DNA from: DASSWB01 sp035705495
Lineage (GTDB): Bacteria; Bacteroidota; Bacteroidia; Flavobacteriales; Flavobacteriaceae
Reading direction: 5' to 3'
NCBI GenBank assembly: GCA_035705495.1
Contig: DASSWB010000096.1
Coordinates: 1 to 6,174, forward strand
DNA length: 6,174 bases
Positions 5,013 to 6,174 of this stretch are shown here, piece after piece. Positions within the stretch are counted from its first letter, which is position 1. The number at the start of each line of letters is the position of its first letter. The position numbers and the translations under genes are program-made. The notes beneath the pieces are model-generated. The model was not told where the DNA came from and did no database searches. It worked only from the letters and a program-made list of their open reading frames with translations.

Positions 5013-6174
5013 TCACTTTTTCCATTTCAAACGTAAACTGTTACTTACCACACTCACACTGCTTAAAGCCATTGCCGCACCGGCGATCATCGGATTAAGC
5101 AAGAAACCATTTATCGGATATAAAATACCTGCTGCAATCGGAATGCCAATCAGATTATAAATAAATGCCCAAAACAGGTTCTGTTTGATGGTGGCAACCG
5201 TTTGTTTCGATAGTTTGATCGCCTGTGGGATTTTGTTAAGATCGGAGGAAATGATCGTCATTTTGGCCACGTCCATTGCAATATCACTTCCTTTGCCCAT
5301 GGCAATACTCACATCGGCAGTTGCAAGTGCGGTACTGTCGTTAATTCCGTCACCGACCATCGCCACTAGCTTCCCTTGAGCTTGTAATTCTTTTACAAAA
5401 TCGGCTTTATGCTGTGGCATTACTTCGGCTTTGTAATTTTTGATGCCTGTTTGCTGTGCAATGGCTTTGGCGGTAGCTTCATTGTCTCCCGTAAGCATAT
5501 AAAGCGCTATGCCCATATTTTGCAGTTTCTGAATTGCTTCCACCGAAGTTTCTTTAATCTTATCAGAAATAGCGAGTACGGAAAGTACTTGGGTACTATT
5601 TGAAAACCAAATGACGGTTTTGGATTGTTTGCCCCATTCATCAGCTTGCGCCTGAAGTTGTTCTGAAATAGCAATGTTGTTTTCTGCCAATAATTTTTTG
5701 TTTCCTACATAGTAAGTTTCCGCATGATAATCGGCTTTGGCACCTTTCCCTGTAATACTTTCGAAGTTGGTCAATTCAACTTTTTTAAGGTTTGAAATTT
5801 TGGAAAAGTTATTCACTACTGCATCAGCCAAGGGATGCTCGGATTGCATTTCGATGCTTACTAAAATATTTTTGGTTGCATCGTCATCATTAAGCCATTT
5901 AGCACCCGTAACTTGTGGCCGACCTTCGGTAATAGTTCCAGTTTTATCCAGTACAATCGCATTTACCTTTTTGGCGAGTTCCAGACTTTCAGCATCTTTA
6001 ATTAAAATTCCGTTCTCCGCACCTTTCCCCACACCGACCATAATAGCCGTTGGCGTAGCCAATCCCAAAGCACAAGGACACGCAATAACCAAAACGGTAA
6101 CAGCAGCCAATAATCCCTGCACCACGCTGTTTTCGCCTCCTAGAAAAAACCACAACAAAAATGTCAAAACAGCG
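5013..6174 (-). CDS. copA: Copper-translocating P1B-type ATPase (CopA), N-terminal part outside window
   Basis: This is the C-terminal half (about 386 codons) of a Cu(I)-exporting P-type ATPase of the inner membrane; the full protein is usually 700-830 residues. The frame runs off the right edge, so the TTG at 6167 is not a start. Counting that codon as 1: CPC at 30-32 in a membrane helix (ion path), the phosphorylation motif DKTGT with D74, the P1B-specific HP at 111-112, GKG at 140-142 (ATP site), TGDN at 226-229 and GDGIND at 272-277. The last two membrane helices carry YN (337-338) and MALSS (366-370), which together with CPC define the Cu(I) subgroup P1B-1. All catalytic residues are intact. 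It is the first visible gene of the leftward cluster copA, SnoaL-like, HMA. Its promoter and any N-terminal HMA domains lie outside the window, and no regulator gene is visible except possibly the degraded HTH gene. Confidence -1.
   Translation of the reverse strand, partial: AVLTFLLWFFLGGENSVVQGLLAAVTVLVIACPCALGLATPTAIMVGVGKGAENGILIKDAESLELAKKVNAIVLDKTGTITEGRPQVTGAKWLNDDDATKNILVSIEMQSEHPLADAVVNNFSKISNLKKVELTNFESITGKGAKADYHAETYYVGNKKLLAENNIAISEQLQAQADEWGKQSKTVIWFSNSTQVLSVLAISDKIKETSVEAIQKLQNMGIALYMLTGDNEATAKAIAQQTGIKNYKAEVMPQHKADFVKELQAQGKLVAMVGDGINDSTALATADVSIAMGKGSDIAMDVAKMTIISSDLNKIPQAIKLSKQTVATIKQNLFWAFIYNLIGIPIAAGILYPINGFLLNPMIAGAAMALSSVSVVSNSLRLKWKK

Noticed and set aside
6165..6167. 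TTG as the start codon of the P-type ATPase
   Set aside because: The frame continues to the window edge and the protein would lack its first membrane helices and actuator domain; this is simply the cut end of copA.

Overview
The window looks like chromosomal DNA of a Bacteroidota member, most likely a flavobacterium. The clues are AT-rich DNA, A/T-rich leaders without clear Shine-Dalgarno sequences, a likely TTTG...TAnnTTTG-type promoter, a lipoprotein-like rhodanese, and a dispersed-repeat style (TGTCATTC...GAATGACA) I associate with this phylum. The assignment is inferred from style, not from a marker gene.

Layout, left to right. (1) Bases 1-2983, plus strand: the 3' part of hsdR, the motor/nuclease subunit of a type I restriction-modification system. 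Its true start, and presumably hsdM/hsdS, lie to the left of the window. (2) Bases 2994-3479: four tandem imperfect-palindromic repeat units of about 120 bp plus a fragment, starting 10 bp after the hsdR stop. (3) 3516-3893, plus strand: a small exported rhodanese, probably a lipoprotein, whose likely promoter uses the end of the repeat array as its -33 element. It ends at a strong stem-loop that works in both directions. (4) 3947-4257: intergenic sequence and a short orphan XRE-type HTH gene (minus strand) that appears N-terminally truncated. It is bracketed by an 11-bp inverted repeat. (5) 4286-6174, minus strand: a copper-efflux gene set, copA (5' end cut by the window edge), then an NTF2/SnoaL-like small protein, then an HMA-domain metal-binding protein.

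How the genes work together. The minus-strand cluster reads as a copper(I) detoxification operon: CopA exports Cu(I), the HMA protein is a likely cytosolic Cu(I) carrier, and the SnoaL-like protein between them has no assigned role. The rhodanese is convergent with this cluster, and both can end at the same bidirectional terminator. hsdR is a separate defence locus, insulated from the rest by the repeat array.

I found no clear evidence for a wholly new system. The points most worth a second look are the repeat array and its likely contribution to a promoter, the SnoaL-like gene inside the copper operon, and the inverted-repeat-bounded HTH remnant.
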